Notes: generated by a model from the letters alone, not told the origin. DNA of 41,759 nt from Chromatiales bacterium (GCA_022360905.1 JAKSBX010000242.1:1-41759); one strand, 5' to 3'; positions 25,746-34,691 are shown, counted from the first letter of the stretch. Numbers and translations are program-made.

Positions 25746-26794
25746 GCACCTTGAATCTATCCGTGATACGCAAACTGGTGCAGATCAGTGCCTTTGTCTT
25801 CTTTGTTTATGGTGGTCTGATTACCGGTTACTACCTGGAGGATAAGCTCAGCAGTGCCCTGCCCGCCCTCAGCTGCGCTTACGATTTCCAGGGTTCAGAT
25901 CTCTGCACCCTGATACCCATCCAGCACCAGATGGACCATCGACTGGGTGAGACCATTGCCAAAGGAGGCAATCTGTTGATGGGTGTAATGCCCACATTGA
26001 TTACCCTGGGTACCTTTCTTGTACTGTTTGTGATACTCAACAAGGCTTTCTGCGGTTGGCTCTGCCCCCTGGGTACATTCCAGGAGCTGCTGCAGATAAT
26101 CGGTCAGAAAATCGGCCTACAGCGTCAGGAGTCACTCTCCAAATCCCTGGTTGGGAAGATCCGCCCTGTAAAGTGGTTTATCCTGGTAGTGCTGGTATTC
26201 GGCTTCCCCCTGCTGACCGGTATGGGTATGTTGAACCATGATCTTGGCGACCCCTTCTGCAAAATATGCCCCAGTCGAATCCTCACCACGCTGGCTACGG
26301 GCAGTACAGAGCAGCTTCATGTCGATACGGCAAATGCCACCACCATTACCCTGACGTTACTTGCTGATTTTCTATTCGGACTGATGATTGCATTGGGATT
26401 GACCCTCCGCCAACCATTTTGCCGAATCTGTCCAATGCTGGCGCTACATGCCGTGTTTCGCAAAATGGGATTGCTAAGGTTGATTAAAAATGCATCTCCA
26501 CGATGCGATCGCTGCGGACTTTGCGCCAAGGCCTGCCCAATGGATATTCATGAAATCCATACGGATATGACCAGTCGCAATGTCACCTTTGAAGATTGCA
26601 CACTCTGCGGACGTTGCGTTGAATTCTGTCCCGATAAAGATGTTCTGCAGCTTAAATATGCATTCATTCCGGTCTTCAAGGCTGACCCCCAATACTTCAA
26701 AAAGCGAAAAAAGGCGCAGACCAATTGGGAAAAGCAGAACCTGATCACCTGGTTTGGCAACAAAGGACGCAACAGCAGGGCTGAACCCTCATGA
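25742..26794 (+). CDS. NapH/CcoG/FtrD-like membrane polyferredoxin
   Basis: A 350-residue membrane protein with about five spans and two C-terminal [4Fe-4S] ferredoxin motifs (CDRCGLCAKACP near residue 254 and CTLCGRCVEFCP near 286). Three further Cys pairs sit at membrane edges: FCGWLCPLG (Cys104/Cys108), CKICP (near 173) and CRICP (near 227). This is the NapH/NosR-C/CcoG layout. Relatives pass electrons across the membrane to periplasmic partners; CcoG reduces Cu(II) for cbb3 oxidase assembly and FtrD serves an iron-uptake system. In this operon a role in reducing an imported metal in the periplasm is the likeliest. It is translationally coupled to both neighbours. Confidence 0.85.
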   Translation: MSTLNLSVIRKLVQISAFVFFVYGGLITGYYLEDKLSSALPALSCAYDFQGSDLCTLIPIQHQMDHRLGETIAKGGNLLMGVMPTLITLGTFLVLFVILNKAFCGWLCPLGTFQELLQIIGQKIGLQRQESLSKSLVGKIRPVKWFILVVLVFGFPLLTGMGMLNHDLGDPFCKICPSRILTTLATGSTEQLHVDTANATTITLTLLADFLFGLMIALGLTLRQPFCRICPMLALHAVFRKMGLLRLIKNASPRCDRCGLCAKACPMDIHEIHTDMTSRNVTFEDCTLCGRCVEFCPDKDVLQLKYAFIPVFKADPQYFKKRKKAQTNWEKQNLITWFGNKGRNSRAEPS

Positions 26795-27504
26795 TTCCGA
26801 TCGAACCGGTCACTCTGAGCTTTGGCTCTGCGCTGTTGCTGGGTCTCAGTTTCGGATCTGGGCCCTGCACCATCGCCTGTCTTCCCTATCTGGGACCGGT
26901 ATTTACCGGCAGTGACCAACATGACTGGGGCGCATGGCGTACTCTGCTGCCCTTCTCACTCGGACGAATTTCCGGATACACCTTACTGGCCGCCGCCGCA
27001 GGATGGGCCGGGCTCTTGGTGGAAGATCTGGTCGCGGAACCCTGGGTACGCTGGTTCCTGGGTGGCGCGACCATATTGGTCGCACTTTCGATCATTTTTC
27101 GTCGCCAGCCTAAATCCTGCAAATCTTCGTGCCAATCCGCCCAATCGATAAAGCCTGATGAGTTGACCACAAGCCTGAAACCTAAGCCTCTGGCGAACAA
27201 GAGTCTGCCTGGCAGTCTCTATCTGATGGGGTTCGGCATGGCGCTGAACCCCTGCGCTCCCCTGACTACCCTGATACTCGCAGCAGCCACCAGCGCCAGT
27301 CTGCTCAACGGAGCGGTTTTGGGCGCCGGGTTCGCGATGGGCGCTGTGTTTCTACCAACGCTGGTATTTGCAACTGGCCTTGCCCATTTCGGGCAGCAGA
27401 TCAGGCTCCATTTGAATCGCCACCGACTGGCCCTCGAAAACACCAGTATCGGACTACTCATCCTGATCGGATGTGCCACTGCCTTAGGATGGATAACACC
27501 ATGA
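26791..27504 (+). CDS. SafE/CcdA-like membrane protein
   Basis: A 237-residue, six-span protein of the CcdA/DsbD-gamma / sulfite-exporter (TauE/SafE 2) type. It has the paired intramembrane cysteines expected of a thiol-electron carrier: GPCTIACLP in span 1 (Cys26, Cys30) and NPCAPLTT in span 4 (Cys155). An extra Cys pair lies in the mid-loop (SCKSSC, residues 109-114). CcdA-type proteins carry reductant from thioredoxin to periplasmic thiols; some relatives handle copper. Next to a polyferredoxin this suggests a periplasmic redox or metallochaperone system. Start and stop both overlap neighbours with ATGA. Confidence 0.75.
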   Translation: MIPIEPVTLSFGSALLLGLSFGSGPCTIACLPYLGPVFTGSDQHDWGAWRTLLPFSLGRISGYTLLAAAAGWAGLLVEDLVAEPWVRWFLGGATILVALSIIFRRQPKSCKSSCQSAQSIKPDELTTSLKPKPLANKSLPGSLYLMGFGMALNPCAPLTTLILAAATSASLLNGAVLGAGFAMGAVFLPTLVFATGLAHFGQQIRLHLNRHRLALENTSIGLLILIGCATALGWITP

Positions 27505-28160
27505 ACATTGAAGAACTGCTCGCAAAAGGAGGCCCTGTAATATGGATACTCCTCGCCTACTCATCGATAGGCCTGGCCATAGTACTTGAACGTTACTTCC
27601 TTTTTATCCGCCTGCACCGCCTACCCAAAGCATCGCTGTTGAATCTCGGTCAACTGCTTGAACGAAAAGATCGTCAACAACAAATCGCAGAGCTGAAGGG
27701 ACCGGAAGCCCGTATCATTCAAGCCATGGTGCAGGCCGATCGCGAAGGCGTCAAAGATCTGCAAGGGGTTGGCAGTCGGGTACGTGATGAAGAGGTGCAA
27801 CGGATGACATTTGGTCTGCGAACCCTCTCTATCCTTGGCAATACCGCCCCCCTACTCGGCCTGCTGGGTACAATCACCGGCATGATAAAGGCCTTTATGG
27901 TCATCGAACAGGCCGGCGGCAAGGTGGATGCTCAAGCCCTGGCCGGAGGCATCTGGGAAGCCATGATCACCACAGGTGTCGGTCTTGCCGTGGCAATACC
28001 GCTGCTGTTGTTGCTCCACTTTCTGGAAGGTAGTGTGGAGAGACGGGCACTATCGATGACGCGCTGTATCGCACTGCTACTGGAGCGTCGTGGATCGACT
28101 TTCAATCAGCAGGAGGAGCCTCAAACGCCACATTGGGAGAATATCACCGATGGCGTATGA
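27501..28160 (+). CDS. exbB: ExbB-like proton-channel subunit (MotA/TolQ/ExbB family)
   Basis: A 219-residue three-span protein. The first span is at about residues 12-35, and the MotA/TolQ/ExbB core (LSILGNTAPLLGLLGTITGMIKAF and AMITTGVGLAVAIPLLLL) is typical. With ExbD it uses the proton-motive force to energise TonB. The frame opens at 27471, but the ATG at 27501 overlaps the preceding stop and gives the normal N-terminus, so it is chosen. It lies in the same transcript as the receptor, so this motor is probably dedicated to it. Confidence 0.92.
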   Translation: MNIEELLAKGGPVIWILLAYSSIGLAIVLERYFLFIRLHRLPKASLLNLGQLLERKDRQQQIAELKGPEARIIQAMVQADREGVKDLQGVGSRVRDEEVQRMTFGLRTLSILGNTAPLLGLLGTITGMIKAFMVIEQAGGKVDAQALAGGIWEAMITTGVGLAVAIPLLLLLHFLEGSVERRALSMTRCIALLLERRGSTFNQQEEPQTPHWENITDGV

Positions 28161-28551
28161 GTATCGCAGACACTCCAGTCATGTGCTCAATCTAACGCCG
28201 CTGATCGACATCGTCTTTCTGCTGCTGGTTTTTTTCATGTTGACCGCCCATTTTATCGAAGATGAGGCCATCGACATTCAACTACCAGAGGCAATCAGTA
28301 GTCAGCCAAGCCAGGACGATGAGCCATTGGTAATCAGTCTGCTACCCTCAGGAGAAATAGTGCTTGATGGTGAGCCCACTCCGCTGGAGCAGCTCGAAGA
28401 GACTCTGAGTGCCATGCTTCATGCGAACAGCAAACGTATGGTCCAACTCAAAGGTGACCGGGCTGCCCAGTTTGGCCAGGCCATCAAAATCATCGATGCC
28501 GCCCGGCGTGCCGGTGCAGAATCCCTGGACATCCTGACAGACAAACCATGA
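28150..28551 (+). CDS. exbD: ExbD-like biopolymer transport protein
   Basis: A 133-residue single-span protein. The essential Asp of the span is Asp20 (LTPLIDIVFLLLVFFML) and the periplasmic domain (LPEAISSQ...MVQLKGDRAAQFGQ) is of ExbD/TolR type. The true start is ATG 28150, which overlaps the exbB end by 11 bases; an upstream in-frame ATG at 28090 lies inside exbB. It partners the preceding ExbB and following TonB. Confidence 0.92.
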   Translation: MAYEYRRHSSHVLNLTPLIDIVFLLLVFFMLTAHFIEDEAIDIQLPEAISSQPSQDDEPLVISLLPSGEIVLDGEPTPLEQLEETLSAMLHANSKRMVQLKGDRAAQFGQAIKIIDAARRAGAESLDILTDKP

Positions 28552-29222
28552 TAGACGGCAAGCCTTTGAGATACATTGCTGCCATATCTCTTTCGTTGGG
28601 TCTGCATATGATCATTGTGACCAGTTGGTCTGACAAGCGGATTGAACATGCAAAATTCATAAAACCTATATCCGACCCCCTGCTGGTCCAATTAAGCTTT
28701 ACTCAACCCACACCGGAACCCGTTCAACAGAAGCCGGTTGAGAAAAAAGAGGTGAAGCACATCCCCAAGCCTCAAAAAAAACCCACTCCCCAAAAGCGTC
28801 CTGTTAAAAAAGTTGTTAAGACCAAAAAAACACCACAGAAGAAAAAACCGGCACCAATCGTTGAAGCAGCACCGATTCCCCCCAATGAACCGGAGAGCGT
28901 TGCACAACCTGCCCCGCCGAAAACCCAACCCAAAGCACAACTGTTGGAGATCTATCTTGCAGAGATTCTATCCAGCATAGAGCAAAAGAAACGCTATCCA
29001 ACCCTGGCTCGTCGCAAAAACATTGAGGGAAAAGTGAGTGTCAGTTTCAAACTATCGTGTGGTGGTGATATCACTGATTTGGAGATTCAAGGAGCACACG
29101 GTTTGTTGCGGAAAGCGGCCAATAAAGCCATCAAGGCTGCTCAGCCTTTTCCAAAAATCCCCCAAGCATTGAAGTGTCCCCTGCCCGTAACATACGCTAT
29201 GGCCTATTCTCTGAATCAGTAA
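28548..29222 (+). CDS. tonB: TonB-like energy transducer
   Basis: A 224-residue protein with an N-terminal signal-anchor span (residues about 8-26), a long Pro/Lys-rich linker (residues about 52-130, KPVEKKEVKHIPKP and similar) and a C-terminal TonB domain (KRYPTLARRKNIEGKVSVSF, then CGGDITDLEI). The linker is strongly basic, as usual for crossing the periplasm. It has two cysteines in the C-terminal domain, which is uncommon. It ends the operon, and a hairpin follows 52 bases later. Confidence 0.9.
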   Translation: MIDGKPLRYIAAISLSLGLHMIIVTSWSDKRIEHAKFIKPISDPLLVQLSFTQPTPEPVQQKPVEKKEVKHIPKPQKKPTPQKRPVKKVVKTKKTPQKKKPAPIVEAAPIPPNEPESVAQPAPPKTQPKAQLLEIYLAEILSSIEQKKRYPTLARRKNIEGKVSVSFKLSCGGDITDLEIQGAHGLLRKAANKAIKAAQPFPKIPQALKCPLPVTYAMAYSLNQ

Positions 29223-29273
29223 TCCAACAGACCTTTGAACACGTTGATGAGTTATACGCATCTTGAGGGATCT

Positions 29274-29298
29274 ATGAAGTGACAAGTCGTCGCTTCAT
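29274..29298 (+). terminator. Hairpin after tonB (weak terminator candidate)
   Basis: ATGAAGTGAC and GTCGCTTCAT pair in a 10-bp stem with one G-U pair and an AAGTC loop. There is no T-run after it, so it may only protect the 3' end or need Rho. Confidence 0.4.
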
Positions 29299-29331
29299 GA
29301 CCTGTTCACAGGTTGTTGAAGAATCATAAGA

Positions 29332-29365
29332 CAAAAAAAACCCGCGTGAGGGGAAACACGCGGGT
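29332..29365 (-). terminator. Rho-independent terminator of the multiheme cytochrome gene
   Basis: ACCCGCGTG pairs with CACGCGGGT around an 8-base loop. On the minus strand it runs into eight T (the A-run at 29333-29340). It lies 20 bases past the cytochrome stop and points away from the convergent tonB operon. Confidence 0.85.
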
Positions 29366-29385
29366 AAGGGTAAACTACCTGATTC

Positions 29386-32256
29386 TCAATCGTGGTTTAT
29401 TTCATTCTCATGGCATTCAACGCAGCCAACCATGTAGCCTTTCTCAAAGGTGGCGCTGTTTCCGTCAGGGCAGAATGCCGTATTGTCATCACACTCCAGA
29501 TCGCGAGTGACTGCCATTCTTGACAGTACAGTACCCAAACCGTCAGGGCCGTGACAGGCCTTACACTCATCAGAGTTCCTCTCTGCCATATCACCATGGC
29601 CACCATCTGCAAACCGGGTATTGCCGACAGGATGCATGCCGTGCGGACCACCAAGGGTATTTCCTAAATCACCTTCATGGCAGGTACTGCACTCGATGAT
29701 GGTACCTTTATGGCCCTGTAGCTGATTGGCCGCTACGTTGTCATTGGCCTCATCATGTTTATTCGGCCAGATACCATGTGTCGCACCGTGACAAGCCTCA
29801 CAGAAGATCCCTTCATGCCCCACGCTGACACGATAGAGCATGGGATTACCGATGCGTGGATCATCGGGTCCGGTCACCGCCGGGTTATCCGCCTCAATGC
29901 TGTTTTCAGCAAAACGCTTGTTGCTTGGAACGATCGGCGTGGCCTTATCATCATCTGAGAGATAGGCTTTGAAGAGTCTGATGTTGTCCGGATTGCTGTC
30001 GGTATCGGCAGGATTCACAACCGTGCCGGGTATACCAGCCATATTATCCATGGCATCACCGGTATGGCAGGAACCACAGCCCGGTTCATTGGCCCAGGGT
30101 ACCCGGGGTTGTTGCGGATCGGCCGTTGTATCATAGAAATTGCCGCCCAGAACAAAGTCACCTGGATTATCCGGCGTAACGTTGTCGGTAAAGTCCTTAC
30201 CTACCTGCATCATATCGCCGTGACAATCTTGACAGAGCATACCGCCATTGGACATTGCGCCACGCAGACAATCGGTACGTCGACCGGGATGACACTGGTA
30301 GCAGGTCTCCTGCAGTACATTACGTCGCTCTTCATGGTTGGCGACAACACCAAACTCGTCCTTGATGGCATCCGGCATGTCAGGAAAGATCAGCGCGCCA
30401 CTCTCATCGGTGAGACTGCCATGGTGGCTGTGCATCACATTGGACATACTCTTCACAGAGATCTGATTCCGACCATTGGCAAAACCGCCATAGGGGTCGA
30501 ATTCGGGCCCCAATGGCCCCAGTTGTGCCAGATCCAGCGCCGGTGTGTAGTGACACTGCTGACAGACCACCGGAGTCTGGTTTTCCAGATCGGTACCATG
30601 CTTCTGATCGTGCAGACGGACCAGATTGAGATCCGTTGCATACTCCTTACTGACTTCGTCCGGCACCATTTCATACATTGGATCATCCAGGGATGATGCA
30701 ACTTCGGCTAAAGCTGCCGTCGCCAGACCGTTGCCGCCATCCACATCCGCCCCGTGGCAGGCACCGCAGTTGGCTTCACCGGAGATCGGCACGACAGTAT
30801 CCACAGAAGCCAGAATGGTCTCACCCTGCTTGGCCTGGATACGATAGAGCGGCCATGGGTTTTCCAGCCCGTAATCGTCAAACGCACTGATCGGTATACC
30901 CGGTGCTTCAAACCAGTTCACGTCCTCCACCACATAGCCGAATTGAAAGTTTCTATTCAATCCCAAGGCAGGGAACATATCGATGAAGAAAGGCTGATCC
31001 GTAACATAAGCTTCGAACTTCTCAGGCACGTTTTCCACATAGGGACCATGCCGACCGGGCATCGCCTGCTGTTCAGCCGTGAGACCGAAATCCCCCAGAT
31101 AGAGTTGCTCTACATTCGGCATAGGCAAGCCTAGATCCAAAATCCCTTCAACCGGACCGGCCGGATAAAAAGCCGGTAGGATACCCGGTGGATAGAAAGG
31201 ATCATAGGCGTCTCTGGCCACATCCCAGAAGTTGGTCTTGAAGACTTCGCCAGTGGTTGCATTCCTGCTCGAATAGACTGGACCGGATTGCGCTGAATTC
31301 TGACCCGTCGTAATGATTGGATCCAGCGGATTTGAAGCGGCTGAATAGTAGACATCCACATCGTTCGGCCCCAAGATCTCCGGTTCAAGACCCCGCCTGA
31401 TCACCGTTGCATGCAGTACATTGAATGGGGGCAGGATACTCGAAATACGGGTATCGAAATCACCACAATGCATGCCCAGGTCATTGACTGCAAACACACG
31501 ATAATCGTTGCTATTGATCAGTGGTTGTTCGGGAACAGGATCACCGGGTATACCGTTCTGGCTGGTTGAGTTGATTGATACGGCAGCCGGTTGGTCACCC
31601 TCCTGAATCGATGCAACGGTCATTACTTCAGTTGAGGCACCTTCGCTATCTTTTACTGTAAGCATTACCTGAAAGATCCCTGTTTCGGTATAAACATGAG
31701 ACGGGTTGGCTTCATTACTGGTGTTACCGTCACCAAAATCCCACAGGTAGATCAAGTCACCCATTTCCGGATCACTGGAGCCCTCACTTGAAAAGTCAAC
31801 CGTCTCATCGGGACTACCTGAATAGGGCCCGTTGGCATTGGCTACCGGTGGCATGTTGCCATCACCACCTCCCATATCACTGCCATCACAATTCTTCGGA
31901 GCATCCTTTACACGCATCTTCTCCATCGCCCCGTCAATACTACGCTTGGCACTGACTTTACAGGGTACTTTTGCGTCGTCTGTTATCTTGATTTTAAAAC
32001 GCCAATCATCGTCTTTGGAAACAACGCTCTGCAGAACTTCCTCGGTCGCTGCATTCATGAGTACAACTTTGAGATCTTCCCCACCCTTACCTTTTACAAT
32101 CAGCCGGTTTTCTTCATATTTCCAAATCGCTTTTTTTATCGTGAAATACTCATCTTCACTGTCACCTGCATAGAGACTATTGGAAATTAACGCCAGTAAC
32201 CCTATGGGAGACAAGGTATAGAAGATTGCCCTGATACATTTGTTTGCTCTGTTCAT
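29386..32256 (-). CDS. Secreted nine-heme c-type cytochrome with PKD domain
   Basis: A 956-residue protein. A signal peptide (about residues 1-30) is followed by an Ig-like segment (35-125) and a PKD domain (about 137-215, YLWDFGDGNTS). A middle domain begins with FAVNDLGMHCGDFDTR and continues SILPPFNVLHATVIRR, a pattern I associate with large multiheme proteins of metal- and sulfur-respiring bacteria. Nine CxxCH heme sites start at residues 497, 565, 652, 675, 727, 819, 856, 898 and 945, all in the C-terminal half. It is exported and probably acts in extracellular or periplasmic electron transfer. It lies downstream of the two-component genes on the same strand, with its own terminator. No porin or partner cytochrome is next to it. 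Confidence 0.9.
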   Translation of the reverse strand: MNRANKCIRAIFYTLSPIGLLALISNSLYAGDSEDEYFTIKKAIWKYEENRLIVKGKGGEDLKVVLMNAATEEVLQSVVSKDDDWRFKIKITDDAKVPCKVSAKRSIDGAMEKMRVKDAPKNCDGSDMGGGDGNMPPVANANGPYSGSPDETVDFSSEGSSDPEMGDLIYLWDFGDGNTSNEANPSHVYTETGIFQVMLTVKDSEGASTEVMTVASIQEGDQPAAVSINSTSQNGIPGDPVPEQPLINSNDYRVFAVNDLGMHCGDFDTRISSILPPFNVLHATVIRRGLEPEILGPNDVDVYYSAASNPLDPIITTGQNSAQSGPVYSSRNATTGEVFKTNFWDVARDAYDPFYPPGILPAFYPAGPVEGILDLGLPMPNVEQLYLGDFGLTAEQQAMPGRHGPYVENVPEKFEAYVTDQPFFIDMFPALGLNRNFQFGYVVEDVNWFEAPGIPISAFDDYGLENPWPLYRIQAKQGETILASVDTVVPISGEANCGACHGADVDGGNGLATAALAEVASSLDDPMYEMVPDEVSKEYATDLNLVRLHDQKHGTDLENQTPVVCQQCHYTPALDLAQLGPLGPEFDPYGGFANGRNQISVKSMSNVMHSHHGSLTDESGALIFPDMPDAIKDEFGVVANHEERRNVLQETCYQCHPGRRTDCLRGAMSNGGMLCQDCHGDMMQVGKDFTDNVTPDNPGDFVLGGNFYDTTADPQQPRVPWANEPGCGSCHTGDAMDNMAGIPGTVVNPADTDSNPDNIRLFKAYLSDDDKATPIVPSNKRFAENSIEADNPAVTGPDDPRIGNPMLYRVSVGHEGIFCEACHGATHGIWPNKHDEANDNVAANQLQGHKGTIIECSTCHEGDLGNTLGGPHGMHPVGNTRFADGGHGDMAERNSDECKACHGPDGLGTVLSRMAVTRDLECDDNTAFCPDGNSATFEKGYMVGCVECHENEINHD

Positions 32257-32387
32257 AGACTTTTAACCCTGATAGCCGTTTGTTTATTCAGGTTTTACGC
32301 CTATATGCAATACATCTAAAAGCGAGATGCAGGCTCCATGCACGAGATGCGTGGCGAAACAACTAAAGCAAAAATTAGCAGTCTATG

Positions 32388-32404
32388 CTTAAGATTGTCT
32401 TAAG
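32388..32404. promoter_or_regulatory. PmrA/QseB-type direct-repeat box
   Basis: CTTAAG-ATTGT-CTTAAG matches CTTAA-N6-CTTAA, the direct-repeat half-site pattern used by OmpR-family PmrA/BasR and QseB regulators. It overlaps the kinase stop codon and lies about 130 bases before the cytochrome start, in the only gap from which that gene could be separately transcribed. The regulator at 34002 is of this family, so direct control is likely but inferred. Confidence 0.55.
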
Positions 32405-33741
32405 TGGGGGAGGAACAGGTTCACAATTAATCCGCGTTCGTCTTTGCGATCCTGTAAGGTGATAATTCCCTGATGCAATTCGCAAATTTCCTTAACGATT
32501 GAGAGACCCAATCCACTACCTGATTCAGTCTCTCCAGGCAGCCGGTTCAAGCGTTCGAAAACCCACTTTTTCTTATCATCCGGGATACCTGGACCAGAGT
32601 CTTCAACGGCCAGTTCGACTCCCTTATAGTGAGTCCTCATGGAAACGGATATCTTGTTTCCACTGGGTGTAAATTTCATCGCGTTGGTCACCAGATTATT
32701 CAGCATAATCGCTATCATATCCCTATTGCCATTCAGCTTTATCTGGTGATCAGCTATCAGCTCCATTTCAACTTGTTTATTGAGTGCCCTGGGTGAAATG
32801 TCGGATAGAACTTCTTCTGCAACAGAGACTAGGTCGAACATTTCAAACTGCATTCTGATTTTTTCCGGTTCTATCGATGCAAGTATGAGCAGTTGGTTGA
32901 CCACATGATTAAGATGATTTAGTCCTTTGTTGATGTGTGCTAATCCTTTCTCACGTTCTTCATCCGTGCGACCGGTAACACTCGATTGCATCTGCACCAG
33001 CATACCGGCAATCGGAGTACGTAATTCATGGGCCACGTCAGCGGTAAATCGATTATTCCTTTCAATCGAAACTTTGAGCCTTGTCAGCAGTGCATTCAAT
33101 TCATCGACTAGGTCCGCCACCTCTTCCGGTATATGCTCTGCCGTTACCGGATTAAGATAGTCATAATCCCGTTCACCAATCAGTCTCGACACCGAGCGTA
33201 ACGGCCTGAATCCCTGCTGGATGATAAACCAGAGCATGCCGGATAGGGGCAGTACGATCAGCAGCGGTTTCACTACATCCTGTACAAATGAACTGACCAT
33301 AGCTTCACTGATCGCATGACCGCGCGCCACATGGACCCGATAGTTGTGCTGCGGAATATTAAGGGTGTAGACCCGCCAGCCTTCACCGTCGAATTCGCTG
33401 TCTGAATAACCGTCTTCAATGGAGGATGTAAGCATATAACCTGGTGTCCCAGGCCCTTGAATGACCAGCTTATTATCTTCGGACCATACTTGAAGCAACA
33501 ATGGAAAGTCATAACCTGACTCACTCAGATTGATCTGGTAGTCCTCCAGATCCAGCTCTTCCAGCTCATGCTCTGTGGCAACCGCCAACAGCTCTGCCAC
33601 CAGTTTCAATTCCGCATCATAGACCAGATTGATATCACGGCTGGTACGCCACCAGGTAAAGCCAAAGGTAGCGCCCCATAAAAGCAGAATGGAGAGGGAA
33701 ATCATCATCAATAATCGCAGGCGAATTGAGCGGATAATCAT
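32389..33741 (-). CDS. Membrane sensor histidine kinase (QseC/PmrB-like)
   Basis: A 450-residue kinase with two membrane spans (about 8-30 and 156-176) enclosing a periplasmic sensor domain of about 125 residues. A HAMP-like region follows (about 177-228), then the dimerisation/phosphoacceptor box ADVAHELRTPIAG with His238 and the HATPase domain (N box MLNNLVTNAMKFTP near 347-359, G boxes DSGPGIPDD and GSGLGLSIV). It phosphorylates the OmpR-type regulator encoded upstream on the same strand. The ligand is not predictable; the periplasmic domain is acidic, which would fit cation sensing. The two genes are separated by a 260-base gap, unusual for such pairs. Confidence 0.92.
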   Translation of the reverse strand: MIIRSIRLRLLMMISLSILLLWGATFGFTWWRTSRDINLVYDAELKLVAELLAVATEHELEELDLEDYQINLSESGYDFPLLLQVWSEDNKLVIQGPGTPGYMLTSSIEDGYSDSEFDGEGWRVYTLNIPQHNYRVHVARGHAISEAMVSSFVQDVVKPLLIVLPLSGMLWFIIQQGFRPLRSVSRLIGERDYDYLNPVTAEHIPEEVADLVDELNALLTRLKVSIERNNRFTADVAHELRTPIAGMLVQMQSSVTGRTDEEREKGLAHINKGLNHLNHVVNQLLILASIEPEKIRMQFEMFDLVSVAEEVLSDISPRALNKQVEMELIADHQIKLNGNRDMIAIMLNNLVTNAMKFTPSGNKISVSMRTHYKGVELAVEDSGPGIPDDKKKWVFERLNRLPGETESGSGLGLSIVKEICELHQGIITLQDRKDERGLIVNLFLPHLRQS

Positions 33742-34001
33742 TTCATCTCCCCGGTTAAACAGTTATTTACCCGGCACCTTAAAGGCTATGTCGAGGATGC
33801 CTTGATTCAGGCATGCTACATCCACAATTGCTCCGTTGGCCATAACCGCAACGAACTATAGGGACACGCCTCACACCTCTGTTGACAACAGGGTACGACA
33901 ATGATGTTGTGCCCCATTTGCAGAATAGAGGTCAGTGAGATACTCCGCCAACATCCCCTCACGCCCTTGCGCGAGGTACGTTGATAATTATTAATTCTTC
34001 T
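33742..34001. other. Unusually long gap between regulator and kinase genes
   Basis: About 260 non-coding bases between the stop of the regulator and the start of the kinase, which are usually coupled. It contains a short hairpin (ATGCCT-TGATTC-AGGCAT) at about 33808-33825 without a T-run. A separate promoter or RNA processing site for the kinase is possible; nothing more specific was seen. Confidence 0.35.
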
Positions 34002-34691
34002 TTATCGTTTAGCGAGCATACCGGGTTTTTCAATCACATATCCGACTCCTCTGACGGTACGAATCGGATGATCACCCAGCTTTTTTCGCAAATGGTGGAT
34101 ATGCACTTCTATGGCGTTACTCTCCACATCGTCTTCCAGGCAATAGACTTTTTCACTCAGCTTGCGGCGTGACATAACCCTGCCCATGTTTTCCATCAGG
34201 CTATGGAGGATATCGAACTCTTTTGCGGAAAGTGATACAGCGCTGTTTTGAATTGTTACGGTATGAGCGGAGGGATCCAGAACCAAATCACCGTGTCGTA
34301 GCATTTCCGGCTCCTGACCACTATGGCGCCGGTGAAGCGCCCGGATACGGGCGCACAGTTCATCAATATCGAAAGGTTTGACGACATAGTCATCAGCCCC
34401 TCCGTCGAGAGCCTTTACCCGGTCAACAACCTCGGAACGCGCGGTCAACACCAGGACCGGAACCAGATTGCCTTCAGATCGCAGTCTGGCCAATACCTCA
34501 AGCCCTGACAACCAGGGAATGTTCAGGTCGAGCAACAGAACATCATAATGAGCACTTTTAACCGATTGCATTGCGGACAACCCATCGCGTACCCAATCAA
34601 TACTCATGCCACGGCGTTCCATGACCGTTTTAATGCCATCCCCCAGCATCTCATCGTCTTCAACCAATAACAGGTTCATATCAATTGACAT
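34002..34691 (-). CDS. OmpR-family response regulator (QseB/PmrA-like)
   Basis: A 229-residue two-domain regulator. The receiver domain has acidic residues Glu11-Asp12-Asp13, phospho-Asp55 (LLLDLNIPW), Thr83 and Lys105 (VVKPFD). The C-terminal winged helix includes LSAKEFDILHSLMENMGRVMSRRKLSEKVY and ends with the RTVRGVGYVI signature. The frame extends upstream to 34862, but ATG 34691 with GGGGGA just before it starts the receiver correctly; ATG 34679 is an alternative. It likely controls the nine-heme cytochrome through the CTTAA box at 32388. Confidence 0.92.
   Translation of the reverse strand: MSIDMNLLLVEDDEMLGDGIKTVMERRGMSIDWVRDGLSAMQSVKSAHYDVLLLDLNIPWLSGLEVLARLRSEGNLVPVLVLTARSEVVDRVKALDGGADDYVVKPFDIDELCARIRALHRRHSGQEPEMLRHGDLVLDPSAHTVTIQNSAVSLSAKEFDILHSLMENMGRVMSRRKLSEKVYCLEDDVESNAIEVHIHHLRKKLGDHPIRTVRGVGYVIEKPGMLAKR

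Noticed and set aside
30064..30696. 210-codon plus-strand ORF opposite the cytochrome gene
   Set aside because: It runs antisense through CxxCH-coding DNA and is explained by the cytochrome's codon pattern.
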